Source: Apoderus coryli (lineage: Eukaryota > Arthropoda > Insecta > Coleoptera > Attelabidae). From it: a stretch of DNA of 64,000 nt. Made by a program: the position numbers and the translations under genes. The stretch covers positions 13,785,651-13,849,650 of the forward strand of contig OU452203.1 in NCBI GenBank assembly GCA_911728435.2, read 5' to 3'. The notes under the pieces are model-generated. The model was not told the DNA's origin and searched no databases. It saw only the letters and a program-made list of their open reading frames with translations. The stretch's first letter is position 1, and every line of letters begins with the position of its first letter. Shown here piece after piece: positions 21,901-32,300 of the stretch.

Positions 21901-23691
21901 AAAATAGTGTCAAATCGTACCCGTCACATGATAAAATCAATTAATTGTATTTCAACACCATTTGTTTTAGCCGACTTTAAAAATAGGGAAACAGTTGTGC
22001 CCCATCAAAAATGTATTAGTTGATTATGTTACAAAAACTATTTAAATTGTTGCGGTACTATTATTAGGTATATAATAAAACCAGAAGTTACCATGTACTA
22101 ATCCAGTAACACGTAAAATACCAGCATTATTAACCAGTATGGAGACAGTTCCAACATGATTTTCAATCCACTCGAATGCATGTAAAATGTCATCTTGTTT
22201 GCATACGTCACATTGAATTGGATAGAATTTTCCTTTGGCTTTTAATAACTTGGATTCTAATTCTTTTAAGCGTTCCAAACGTCTGGCTAGACCAACCACC
22301 TACAAAACATTTTTGTAGAAGATAACAAATGTTCTGCAAATGTGATTAAGACAAGAGAGAAATAAAAGCTATATACAGGCTGTCCCGTTAAGATGGATAC
22401 AAACTTTGTTATTTTTTATGCGTATTTTTCATTTTTAGTAGGAAGGTATACGATTATGAGCTACGCATTTTCCTCAAGGTAAGAAGTACGGTACCTCATT
22501 GGTATATACGTTTTAATAGAGTTTGATTTTTCTTCGTTCAAGAGTAAACTACCTCTAGGGTATAATTTATTTCAAATCTGAGAAGTTTACTCGAATCTTT
22601 GTTATCCAAAATTCTTAATTTCTAATTTTTATGTAAATTAATAAACTGTGTCATTCAAAAATTTCAATTTTAGTTAATAATTTGTAAAACAGTAATACAA
22701 AATTCCACGACGCCGCTGGATTCTACGTAACAACCATAGTTAACATAATAGACAGTTACTTCACCTCGTGTCGGCACGTCTGATGTCCATGGATACAAAG
22801 TAATTCGCCGTGCAACACAACCATATAACAATGCAATAATTATGCACACGAGGGAAGTCCAAAAACTACCATTTATTAAAAAATAAATGCGGGTTTAACC
22901 ATATTAGCAAAGTTAAAAATATTACAAAATGAGACTAAGAATATTATTTAGTTTTTGGACTTCCCTCGTGTCTTATTCATGATGGCAACTGTCTAAATAA
23001 AAGTATAATTGCATTCTTCTTAAGGTTGTTACGTAGAATCCAGCGTCGCAATTTGTATTTCTGTTTTCCAAATTATTAAACTAAAATTCAAAATTTGATG
23101 ACACAACAAATATTGAAATACCTATGTTGAGTTATTTTGCCCCACATCTAACAATGTCTGTAAGCAAAATGGCTAGAAACAGGATTATCCAAAACCTCTG
23201 TGCATATAATGCAGAAGCATAACTTCGATCCCTATAAGTTTTCCATAGTTGAACATATAAAGGAGACTGACTAAGAAGAGTCGAGTTTTGCGAGTGTATT
23301 TTAATGCGGTCGGTGGCAAGAAACTAATTGTTTTGTGGATAATATTATTTGGAAAGGTGAAACAGAAATAAACTAAATCGTGAATTTATCATATAACGGC
23401 GGACCTTGTAAATTACGCTCGGAATTAGACTTTGCCTGATGATGATATTCTATGACCTTATTTCTGATTTGGTTCTCAATAAAACCGTGACAATTCTGAT
23501 ATCATTGACTCTTTTTTAACAAAAAATTTAAGTCAAAAGAGGTATTTTCGATTATTTATGTACAAGTCGCAATTGTAAATAGTTTCCAAACTTACAATAA
23601 GTCCTGTTTCAACAAGTTGCATGGAAATTCCAGCTCCAATACCTGAACTAGCACCGGTAACCACAGCTACTTTACCGATCCACTTGTCCAT
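18911..23691 (-). CDS. Short-chain dehydrogenase/reductase, DHRS11/farnesol dehydrogenase-like
   Basis: Five minus-strand exons (23596-23691, 22092-22299, 19240-19523, 19022-19174, 18911-18946) give exactly 258 residues, the usual classical-SDR length. Motifs: TGASSGIG cofactor loop (residues about 12-19), NNAG at 89-92, catalytic Ser143 (FINSTAG), and Tyr168/Lys172 in YAASK. ARR after the second strand fits NADP preference. Enzymes of this group oxidise or reduce alcohols and ketones in the cytosol; in mosquitoes some act on farnesol in juvenile hormone metabolism, but the substrate here is unknown. The usual S-PG turn after strand 6 is replaced by [11 protein letters not shown], a small oddity. 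The final exon codes for only 11 residues. Introns 1 and 2 are full of mobile elements. Confidence 0.92.
19740..20250 (+). mobile_element. Decayed mariner transposase (mellifera/mauritiana-like wording)
   Basis: In dehydrogenase intron 2. Broken frames read [19 protein letters not shown] text, then [12 protein letters not shown] (near 19965), [14 protein letters not shown], and [19 protein letters not shown] (20135-20200). The last block is the region of the second catalytic aspartate of mariner. Many stops and frameshifts make it dead. Confidence 0.8.
20480..20563. repeat. 84-base mini-element with TACAGGGTG-type ends
   Basis: Begins CTACAGGATGTACTG and ends GGAACACCCTGTA, imperfect inverted ends of a type seen several times in the window. 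No coding capacity. Confidence 0.45.
21027..21778 (+). pseudogene. Crypton-like tyrosine recombinase, frameshifted
   Basis: Three overlapping reading frames follow one another. They are [18 protein letters not shown] onward (from 21027), [15 protein letters not shown] onward (from about 21165), and a third from about 21359 to 21778. The third has TGHCFRRYS (HxxR) followed by [16 protein letters not shown], the His/Trp and the tyrosine of a tyrosine recombinase box. The N-terminal wording matches insect Crypton-type mobile elements. At least two frameshifts separate the parts, and the central domain is shortened, so it is not functional as it stands. No terminal repeats are seen, as expected for Cryptons. 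It lies in dehydrogenase intron 2, on the opposite strand. Confidence 0.75.
22698..23062. mobile_element. Hairpin MITE with nested inverted repeats
   Basis: Outer arms share CTGGATTCTACGTAACAACC (near 22718) and its reverse complement (near 23027). Inner arms share CACGAGGGAAGTCCAAAAAC (near 22848) and its reverse complement (near 22951). The whole 365 bases would fold into one long interrupted hairpin. It lies in dehydrogenase intron 1. Confidence 0.8.
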
Positions 23692-23789
23692 TTTTTGAAA
23701 AGTAAACTTCGTGAAGCTAAAACTTATAGTCAATTACCTACACTATGTAAAGTAATTATATTTAAAAATAGCACCTATAAAAATATATA

Positions 23790-23862
23790 ACGTATGGCCT
23801 GTGGCGTGACACAGGGTAGCATATTTGGGCAATCTTTTTGCTTTCTTTACATACTTTCGAGA
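23790..23862 (+). mobile_element. Reverse transcriptase fragment (GVTQGSIFG motif)
   Basis: Reads GVTQGSIFGQSFCFLY, matching the G-V-P-Q-G-S RT motif. It appears to be the upstream half of the element that resumes at about 24490. Confidence 0.6.
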
Positions 23863-23989
23863 TCAGAAACATTTGTCAACTTTCGTGCTCTAACAGGCGA
23901 TGTTTACCTTCGCCTAATTACAAGACAATATACAATACACAGTAAGGAATAATACAGTAGTAATAACGGAGTCGGTCTGAACAATCCAC

Positions 23990-24200
23990 CAAGCTATTAA
24001 TAATTTTAAACCATCTGAAACCGATCGAGCAGTGCTCTATGATCGAATTCTCTACATGGGAATCTACCGTCAAATTTGAACGCTAAATATTTCAAGAATT
24101 TACGCTGTATATGTTCAATGTGTATGAGATTGACAGAAATGAGACCGTATTACAGTTGCGTACTCATGCTTAGATCTCACCAGAGCACAGTACAAATTAG
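23990..24200 (-). mobile_element. Non-LTR reverse transcriptase thumb-region fragment
   Basis: The minus strand reads, with frameshifts, IEHIQRKFLKYLAFKFDG followed by RFPCREFDHRAL. This is the IQKKFLRYL-type block found after the RT fingers/palm in jockey/CR1-like elements. It lies between two plus-strand RT pieces. Confidence 0.6.
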
Positions 24201-24440
24201 TTATACATTCAATATCAATGAAATCTTTGGTAACACGAAATCTGTTGACAATGTTTCTTCCATTTAAAAGCTCATGTTACCGTTGAATTTTGCGTACCTG
24301 TTCACCGTTCGTCGTTCCAATTTAACAAAGTTTTATATTATTTTGCCGTTCCCGTTCAAAAATCTACCAACGAGAAAACTCTCTAATAATATTACTTATT
24401 TTTTTCAACGAATGTAAATATATTACGCAGCGAGCATTTA

Positions 24441-25500
24441 ATGGCGATTCACTGTTCGTTCAATTGTTTGAACAGTATTGTTACTGTTTCGGATCTGTTT
24501 TTTATATGTCCTATTTTGTTTTTGCTATTTATCAACGACATTACGTGCCTAGACATCAGCGGTAAAGTATGTCTCTTTGCTGATGACACTAGTTTCACTT
24601 GGTGCGGCCCGGATAGTGTGGCTCTTCATAGTACCATATCCAAAGACTTAATCACCATCAAATCATGGTGGACTGTAACCTGTTGTGCTTGAACACTGCG
24701 AAAACAAAATCTGTGTCATATAAAGGTGCGCTGCAGTCTTTTGAACTTAATAATTCCACTATTGACGTCGTTTCTGGGCCTTGTTGTCGACAGCTCCCTG
24801 AAGTGGAAGTTGCACATTGATGCGTTATCAAAAAGCTCTGCCTGTTTTGCGCAAAGAACTTAACTTGTCAACTTCCATATCAGTCTACTTTTCACTCTTC
24901 GAATCCCATCTTCGATACGCCCTCCCATTCTGGGGTACTCAATTTGGGCGTGTTTTGAGATTACAAAAAAGAGCTATTCGATACTCTGTGAGATTGCACT
25001 ATAGAGCCCATGGCCAGGACTTCTTCAGAAAATTTAAAATACTAACACTACCTTCCTTATTCATATTCGAATCGGTCTGCTTAATCTGCAAACACATGTC
25101 AGATGCCTCTGAAAGACCATTCCATAACTATCTGCTTAGAAACGCCGAACATGATCTTTATCTGCCAGCCCCAACCTACGAATTAATCAAATGTTCGATT
25201 CTATACAACGCAAAAACAATGCACAACCATCTGCCAATGGAAATCAAATTGCTATCATCCCTTCCTCGATTCCGTAAAGCTCTAAAAACATATTTGTTAG
25301 AAAAAGCTTTTTATACAGTAGGTGACTTTTTTAATGTGTATTAGTTTTTGAGCGATTCACACACAGGATAGTAGTTTGTATATATATGTATAATATATTG
25401 AACGTATAAATGTAGAATATTTACTTAATTAATTTACTTTAAGTATCTTAATTGATTTATTTGACGATGTACCTGTACAATATAGTGTATAGTATTCATT
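24441..25500 (+). mobile_element. Jockey/CR1-type non-LTR element, RT core to 3' end
   Basis: FLLFINDITCLD and then FADDTSFTW (24580-24602) give RT motif C. After a frameshift come VVDSSLKWKLHID and a 175-residue open frame (24817-25344) with RVLRLQKRAIRYSV and a C-terminal RFRKALKTYLLEKAFY, typical of the ORF2 end. A weak ATT-repeat tail (25497-25510) may mark the 3' terminus. The 5' part is missing or displaced. Confidence 0.8.
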
Positions 25501-25599
25501 ATTATTATTCTTAAGTTTTATATGTTTTGTTTGTTGATATGTCTACAAATTATTTTTAATTTTTTGACAAATATATATTTTATTTATTTATATGCTGTT

Positions 25600-25806
25600 A
25601 CATGTAGGGTACATGATTTGTTGGTATGTGGTTGTTCACATGAGGATACGACTGATCGTATACTGGAATATAACCGATGCGGTACTCTATGCTATTCAGT
25701 CCTGTCAGTGGAAACCGAACACAGTGGTCCGGCAAAAGAACCGGCACCGTTATTGGAATGTATAGCGCTGTGGGTGCTTCAGACTGTAAATCCTAATTTC
25801 TATTGA
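25600..25806 (+). other. Unrecognised open frame
   Basis: An open stretch (VHDLLVCGCSHEDTTDRILEY... to NPNFY) has higher GC content than its surroundings. I do not recognise it. It follows a retrotransposon 3' end and may be transduced or repeat-derived sequence. Confidence 0.2.
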
Positions 25807-25809
25807 AAC

Positions 25810-26770
25810 AAATAAATCTTCATTTTCACTTGGTTTAATATGTGTTCTTAATTCAAAATAAAAATAAATTACATAGGTGTATATATTTTCCAACGGACCC
25901 TGTATGTGTTGAAGATATTCAAACCTAAACAATGGGATTTCCTGAGATATCTGATTTATTATTGCACTCAAGGTCAACTTTATCATATAAACTGAACCAA
26001 ACCTCACCTCCCAGACAGCTGATAGCAGGTTATAAGATAATAGAACGCTGATGCATTTATTGACCTATTGCTTCATTCTGCCAATAAATTGGTTCAGTTG
26101 TAACCCGTGTTACGATTATGATATTTTAGCAGTTCTAAATTAGGTTTACGTTATTTATTGTATAAATGTTACGGGCAATTTGATTATTCTGGAAAGTATT
26201 CATAATTCTTGATTATTATGAATAATCAGCATTTTTGTATGTACCTAGAGAAATTTGAATAAAAATATTCTCAATATACCTACTCAACTTTCACTTCACA
26301 CATTAACCCACGATAACCTAACAAAGTAGTAATAATAATATGAGCGTTATTTTATCATCATATCATATCATTTCTCTTACTTTTGTTGTTTACAAAAAAA
26401 ATACAGGGTGTTGCATTTTGAAAAATCAATTCCTACTTATTTTTACTGTTAGATCATACTACAGTAATTTGTGACCACCCTGTAACTAAATGAGATGTCG
26501 TCAGATGTCTTTACCGTACATAAATATTCAAGATTCTGTTCAGAAAAGTACATTTATTTCGGAAAACACAAACATTATTTCAAAAACAGTTTAAGGGTAT
26601 CGGAAAGTGTTAAAACATATAAATTCCAAAATGAATAGGGAATCTAAAAATACAATAAATTTGAAATAAGAAAGTTTCTCGTTTTCCTTAACAATAATGT
26701 TTGTCCCGGCCGAAGCGTTGGGTATAACTCAATGAAAAAGATTTTTTTGCTCGTCTTCCCAAGGAGAATT
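25810..26770. other. AT-rich intergenic DNA with small repeats
   Basis: Contains an 88-base mini-element at 26402-26489 (TACAGGGTG at one end, CACCCTGTA at the other) and a related single end near 25890. No gene is seen. Confidence 0.45.
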
Positions 26771-26815
26771 ATGAGACATGTCTTGAGAGTCCATTCCTCC
26801 ATCATCAGTCGCAAA
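26771..26815 (-). ncRNA. Degenerate hammerhead ribozyme relic
   Basis: On the minus strand, GACTGATGATGGAG is followed by ACTCTCAAGACATGTC. Order and spacing match the copy at 33702-33740, but the conserved GAAA has become AAGA-like. The core is broken, so I expect no cleavage. Confidence 0.4.
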
Positions 26816-27229
26816 TATCGATTTAATAATTGAAAACCAAAGTCAGTCATTTTGAGTTCTGCATTGTCAGTATGTGAGTATTTATATTTGTGGGCATTTT
26901 AATAATTTGTATTTTATATTTATAACTACACCCGCCACTGATCAATTCAATTATATATCTGCAGCAGTTAAATGGCAGTTTGTAAAGTAGGTTATTATTA
27001 ACTATGTACAACAAAACGGATAGTTAATTATGAATGTGGATAATGATAAGACTTATTAAGTTGGTTTAAACATATTTGAATTCGTTCTAGTAATGTTTTG
27101 GTGGGTTTGTTTTCGGTACGGTAACCATAAAGCTTTTGTTTTTGCTCTGAAAAACATAATTACCCAAACAACTTTTTTGTCTAATATCAATCAAAAAGAT
27201 AAGCACAAGCTTCTTTGCAGGACGCAGTA

Positions 27230-27622
27230 AGCCTCCGTTAACAAATGTTATTTATACACATTTGGCCAAGTCATTTGAGACACTGGTTCCATGGGGTCGT
27301 GATACATAACTAGATCGTTATGGCCTCATTGATAATTTAAAACATAAATTTGTCTTCTATAATGGCTACACTTGACATAAAAATATAGTTTATTCTGATG
27401 TTCATCAGGGATCCAATTTGGGGGCATGTTCTAATTTTTATCAGTGACTTGAATAATCATATAAATGCTGATCTGTTGTTCTTTGTGAAGACCTTAAGAT
27501 ATTCTCTACAACTGCTTTTAGGTGGACCGTGTTCGTTTTCAGAATTATATTCATTCAACTTGTCCACTTCAAATAGCTGTCGCCCACGAATTACTCGACG
27601 GAATTTTGTGAGTGTGATCTAA
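27230..27622 (+). mobile_element. Decayed non-LTR reverse transcriptase
   Basis: Broken frames read LAKSFETLV (from FSKAFDTV-type motif A), then SDVHQGSNLG (QGS motif, near 27396), then FISDLNNHINADLLFFV where the ADD motif should lie. Order and spacing fit RT motifs A to C. Confidence 0.65.
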
Positions 27623-28289
27623 TGGCTTCAAGGCTCATCAATTATTCATAGCATCTTCGTCTATGACCTAAATCATCAGATAACGATAATAACATGACTT
27701 TTGAATATAAACCTATGGGGTTTATAATTTGTGTTAAGTAAATAACAGCTATTTAATTATTATCACTATTTAAAACAAGTAAACACGAATAGCTCTCCAT
27801 ATTTAAGTGTAAAAGTAATATTTTTGTTACCTTTTTGTCATTTACAGATTTTGCTTCAGGGCTCGTCTGTTGTTGATGGTATTCACCAGTCCTGATGCAA
27901 AATCTGTTGGTAAAGCAGTGGATAATTTGCTTTTTTAAAATTGAATTGCTTCCTGTCTGTGTTAATTGTAAGACTTCACATATTTCCTAAACATAGCAGC
28001 AATATTGATTTATATTGGTTTGCTTTAATAGAACTTATGAAATGTATCATAAAAATCTGAACAGCATATTTAATATGTGTATTCCCTAATTAAAAATATA
28101 CTCACAGATATATAAATATCCATGCTGATATATGTACCCAAGACATAATTCAAGACATTAAACAGAAATCTAAATATTTTAATAAATGGAAAGTTTCTAA
28201 TAACTTAGAGTTATCATATTTTTTTGTGAATTGAGATATGGGATAAAAAGTAAAATTAATGTTGCTTATCGGAATTATTTATTGAATTT

Positions 28290-28562
28290 CAGGGCTCAAT
28301 GAAAACAAATCCAAAAAAACTGTGGGAGTGTGTTCGAAATAAAAAACATAAATCTAGAATACCGTGTGTAATATTTAATGATCATGGGCCGCCGAGGATA
28401 TTGTCAATAAATTTGCAAATTATTTTAAAAGTGTATATGTTAGTTCTGAACCATTTAGGCGGTATAATCCGCCGGCGGGTGTGTCAGCGGTTTTTGTGGG
28501 TCGTATAACGGTGGAGGATGTTCTTGAGTCCCTCAGGCGTCTGAAACCCGGAGAGACTGCAG
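28290..28562 (+). mobile_element. Non-LTR ORF2 fragment upstream of the RT domain
   Basis: Reads NPKKLWECVRNKKHKSRIP, then with a frameshift FANYFKSVYVSSEP and ITVEDVLESLRRLKPGE. This is the linker between endonuclease and RT in jockey-like ORF2. It stops abruptly at about 28562, where a different element begins. Confidence 0.7.
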
Positions 28563-28850
28563 ATTTTTTACAAATAATTTTAACATAAGAGTCGCATATA
28601 CAACATCAAACAGTATTAAACGTCAGATTGGGGCGATCAAAGACCCAGTAGACATCAAATCCAGATTTGCTGTGTACTGTTTGTCCTGCGAGGACTGTAA
28701 CGGTGTTTACATTGGCAAGACGGGTAGGAAATTTGAGGTTAGAGTAAAAGATCACCAAAAACTGATAAATAAATATGAGAATACCGATATTTGTAATACA
28801 ACTTCAGCATTTGCAATGACCCAAAAACACGCATTTCCGTTGAAATAAAA
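28563..28850 (+). mobile_element. Penelope-like element, GIY-YIG endonuclease domain
   Basis: One open frame reads NFNIRVAYTTSNSIKRQIG, then FAVYCLSCEDCNGVYIGKTG and RKFEVRVKDHQKL. VY-x-x-CxxC...VYIGKTGR...R-x-K-x-H is the GIY-YIG core with the Cys pair typical of Penelope-like elements, where this domain lies C-terminal to the RT. The RT part is absent. It is joined directly to the preceding jockey-like fragment. Confidence 0.8.
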
Positions 28851-28924
28851 AAAAACAAATTCATGAAACTAATAGCCTGCATATACATACATATGATATG
28901 GAGAGCTCAAAAATATTTAGTTAA

Positions 28925-29085
28925 TCAAAATAAACAAAATTCGTCACTTCCACAAAGTTTTTCAGATTATATTTATATTCACTGACCGGAGTGCAAATAC
29001 GTCACCCTCACAAACCTTGTGGAAGTCCGTGAATGGGTAATCTGAAAAAAATTGGTAGAGCTGACGAATTTTGTTTATTTTAATT
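28925..29085. repeat. Hairpin repeat with about 40-base arms
   Basis: The left arm (AAACAAAATTCGTCA, then a TTTTTCAGATTA block, 28931-28973) and right arm (29038-29080) are inverted copies. Probably a small MITE next to the TRAPPC9 3' end. Confidence 0.65.
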
Positions 29086-29388
29086 AACATTCCACTCCAC
29101 TGTGAGAATGGATTATTCAAATATTTAATTCTTATACCTAAAATTGTAAGTACTTGTCCCAGTACTGTAATACTCATGTAAATTTTGTCGATACTTACAA
29201 CTGCTCTGTTTATAAAGTGTAATGATGCTCTGTAAAGGAATTAAGTCTGTTAGGGAATAAAATGGTGTGTGATCGTCGTAGTCAGAGCTGTAATTTTTAA
29301 TTATTTTTTATATACAACGTTATGTGTTTTAAACACTAAATTATTTATTAATTTACCCTTACATAATACAATTAAATTGTAAATTAAT

Positions 29389-32300
29389 TCATATAACTTG
29401 AACTGTAAGTGGTGGAGTAAATCGCCACACATGTCCAACGAGAGCTGACGTAGCCATACCAATACCTCCTATCGATGAGGCTGCATTATTTGAATCAGAT
29501 GTAAGACATTGTAAATCCACTTTGTATTGACCGGGAGTGCAAAATATTACGTTACATTGATGGCATGCTGTGCTCTGTGGTTCCAACACTTTTACTAATT
29601 TTCTAAAGAAAAACCATGTCAAAACATTGGAAATTGCTTGCCGTAACGGCCTACATCATTTTTAATTTGTTGCCAAAGGTAACGTCCACTACTGTAGGTA
29701 CATATCAGTAATAAGTACCACAGAATGAAACAAAACAAAATCAGTTCAAGCAACGTTTCGTAGCCTTAAACTCGCTTAAATGAAATACCATATTTTCATC
29801 CAAAGAACTGAGATCTAGAAAGCCTGCAAAAGAAGCAGATTGGCTCTGAAACGTAGTTTGAGACCAAATTTATTTACCTCCTGATTATAATCCCTATATA
29901 TATGAAATGTTTTTATTTTAATACAGATTCATTATGTGAAACAAAACTTACTTTGCAGCTCCTGCAATACAAAGCCTTGTTTCCATTTTATAATTAAGAG
30001 TACCATTTTCATAATCCTGATAAAATTCGATCGACAACGTAATGCGCCGCAGAGCATTCCCTAAACTATTTGTAATGGAAATTTCAACTTCCATACAATC
30101 TCCTGCGGTACACATTATGTCATCCTGAACATGATAAGTACGACCGTTGATTTTTATCGCTGCAAAAAGTGTTGCCTATAGGGTTAGTCTTAGTTAACAC
30201 CTGGCTACTTACCCCATTCTAAAGGCGATGTTCTTACTATATCCAACATCCTACTATCCAATGATATTCCTTTCAAACTTGCAGTTCCTATCAACAAAAT
30301 ATTTAAAGCTTTATTAAGTATACCCGAACGTTGTGGTAGGCAAAATATTTGTATAATGTGTTGCTGCTTTTAGAGAGCGTTTGGTAACGCTGTAGAGTAG
30401 CGCCATGACTATTTGAAATCTATTTTGCAATCGTTTAAATATTCGCCGTGTGGCCGATGCGCCGAGTCGCAGTTCAGTGCACTCATGGTTAAGGAAGTTC
30501 AGACCAACAGGTTCGTGTGCAAAGAAGCAGCCGTTGGGCCGCCCTCGACCTCTAAACACACCTAAGAACGCCGCTACTGTTCGGCTTGCAACCAGGCGAA
30601 ATCTATACCAATACCTGGTTTCATCAAGATAGGGTCACAGTTTAAATTTTTGCTCTTTGCACCCAAAACTACTTGTGTACCTTGTGTGCGAAATTTTAAC
30701 CTAAAACATAAATTTTACCTTTAGTGTCCGTTCCTAATAAATGCCATTTCAAATCAACATGTTGTGCCACATGTTCTGAACAAATTCTTTCAACATCAAT
30801 CGATGCTTTTGCACCCGTTGCTTCGGTTTCTTCGAACACTTCTGAAACAAAATATTTTAATTTCATCATCACTGATGAGTTGTGGATCAACGAAACATTA
30901 TGTAACAAGCAATTCGCAAAATATTTTTGTTGATGTAATAAGAATTCTTAAACTAGAGACAATAGCGAGATATTGCACTTGCAGTATTAAAGTCAACCTT
31001 ATTTTAACATCCGTGTATGCGCAGATGAAAATAAAATAATATAAATGACTTTATTAAAACAGCTAGCAGGGATGGCTTATTTTTTACCTTATTTTATTTT
31101 CATCTGCGCATGCTCAGATGGTAAATTAAGTTGACTTTAATACTGCAAGACCTTATTTGCAACTGCAATATTTCTCTATTAGTCAAGCAATATACTTAAT
31201 AATTTATGTCAAAATAAGGTTAACCTTAATACTGCTAGATCTTATTTGCAAGTGCAATATCTCTCTATTAATAAATTATTTATTTTTAAATTGGCGAAGT
31301 CTAACCAAAGGGCAATCATACTCAAGCCATTATACAAAATAGAACAATTACAAAAAAACAAAATAGAATTAATAACACAAAACTGCAATGATGCTTTGAA
31401 AGCAGCATTTAGCTGCTTTAGTTAAAGAATTATAAGTAACACTTCTTCGAAATATGGCTGTCCTATACAAGAAATTTGTTAGCTTATTTTGGTTTTTTTA
31501 GGTTGACAGTGTGGACAGTTTGACGAAACACAAGTGTAGTCCTTTTTATTATTATTATGTATTTAACAAGAGTTGGTAAGAAAATTTACCGGAAAACTTG
31601 TCTAAAGGACATCGCTGAACTGGGACCGGAACTCGACAGCTCTCTTGACTCTCAATCAACATTGTTTTTGTTGGAGTGTATTCCAGTTCCATTTCTTGAG
31701 CTGTTAGGTTGGTTATGTCAAGTACTAAGTAGAACTGGTTACTTCTGTAAATATAAGTACAATTTAGTCATTTTGTATCAAAGCGATGAAGAATCTAACG
31801 CAATCAACTCACTTTTCCGCAGGCATAACATCCCAATTCGTGACTTGCAATGACGGCAGCATTTCTAAAGTGAAAAACACAGAACATGATCGACAATACT
31901 CTGCATCTGTCGCTGATAAATTGCTGTATCTCAATTTCAGTTGAGCCTCTATCGTTGTGGTCGTTGTGGGTGGTTGGAATAGAGCTGTTAACCCTCCAAT
32001 TAAACTGGATTGACCTGAGTTTGTTGACCGAATACTAGCGTTCAATCGGTTTAATGATGGAGTACCGCCTACTGGCAGAGATGCTGTGAAACTGCTGCAA
32101 TATCGAATCAATCAATTGAAAAAGCTGTAGCACAAAAAATTGCCAGGATAGATTGCTCGGGGACACTTCGTGGTAGCACTCATGTTTGACTTGTCCAAAG
32201 CCTTTGATACGGTCGATAAATCTTTCGTAATTAGTAAAATTGAGTCTTAGGGGTTATGATCCCCAATTGACAGGTGGATATTGTCTTACTTGAGTTACTG

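Noticed and set aside
23436..23450. CTGATGATGA and the similar string at 57221 as hammerheads
   Set aside because: The rest of the catalytic core is absent in both.
31557..31853. 98-codon plus-strand open frame
   Set aside because: It is the antisense shadow of TRAPPC9 exon 14 (31590-31744), which joins exons 13 and 15 in phase.
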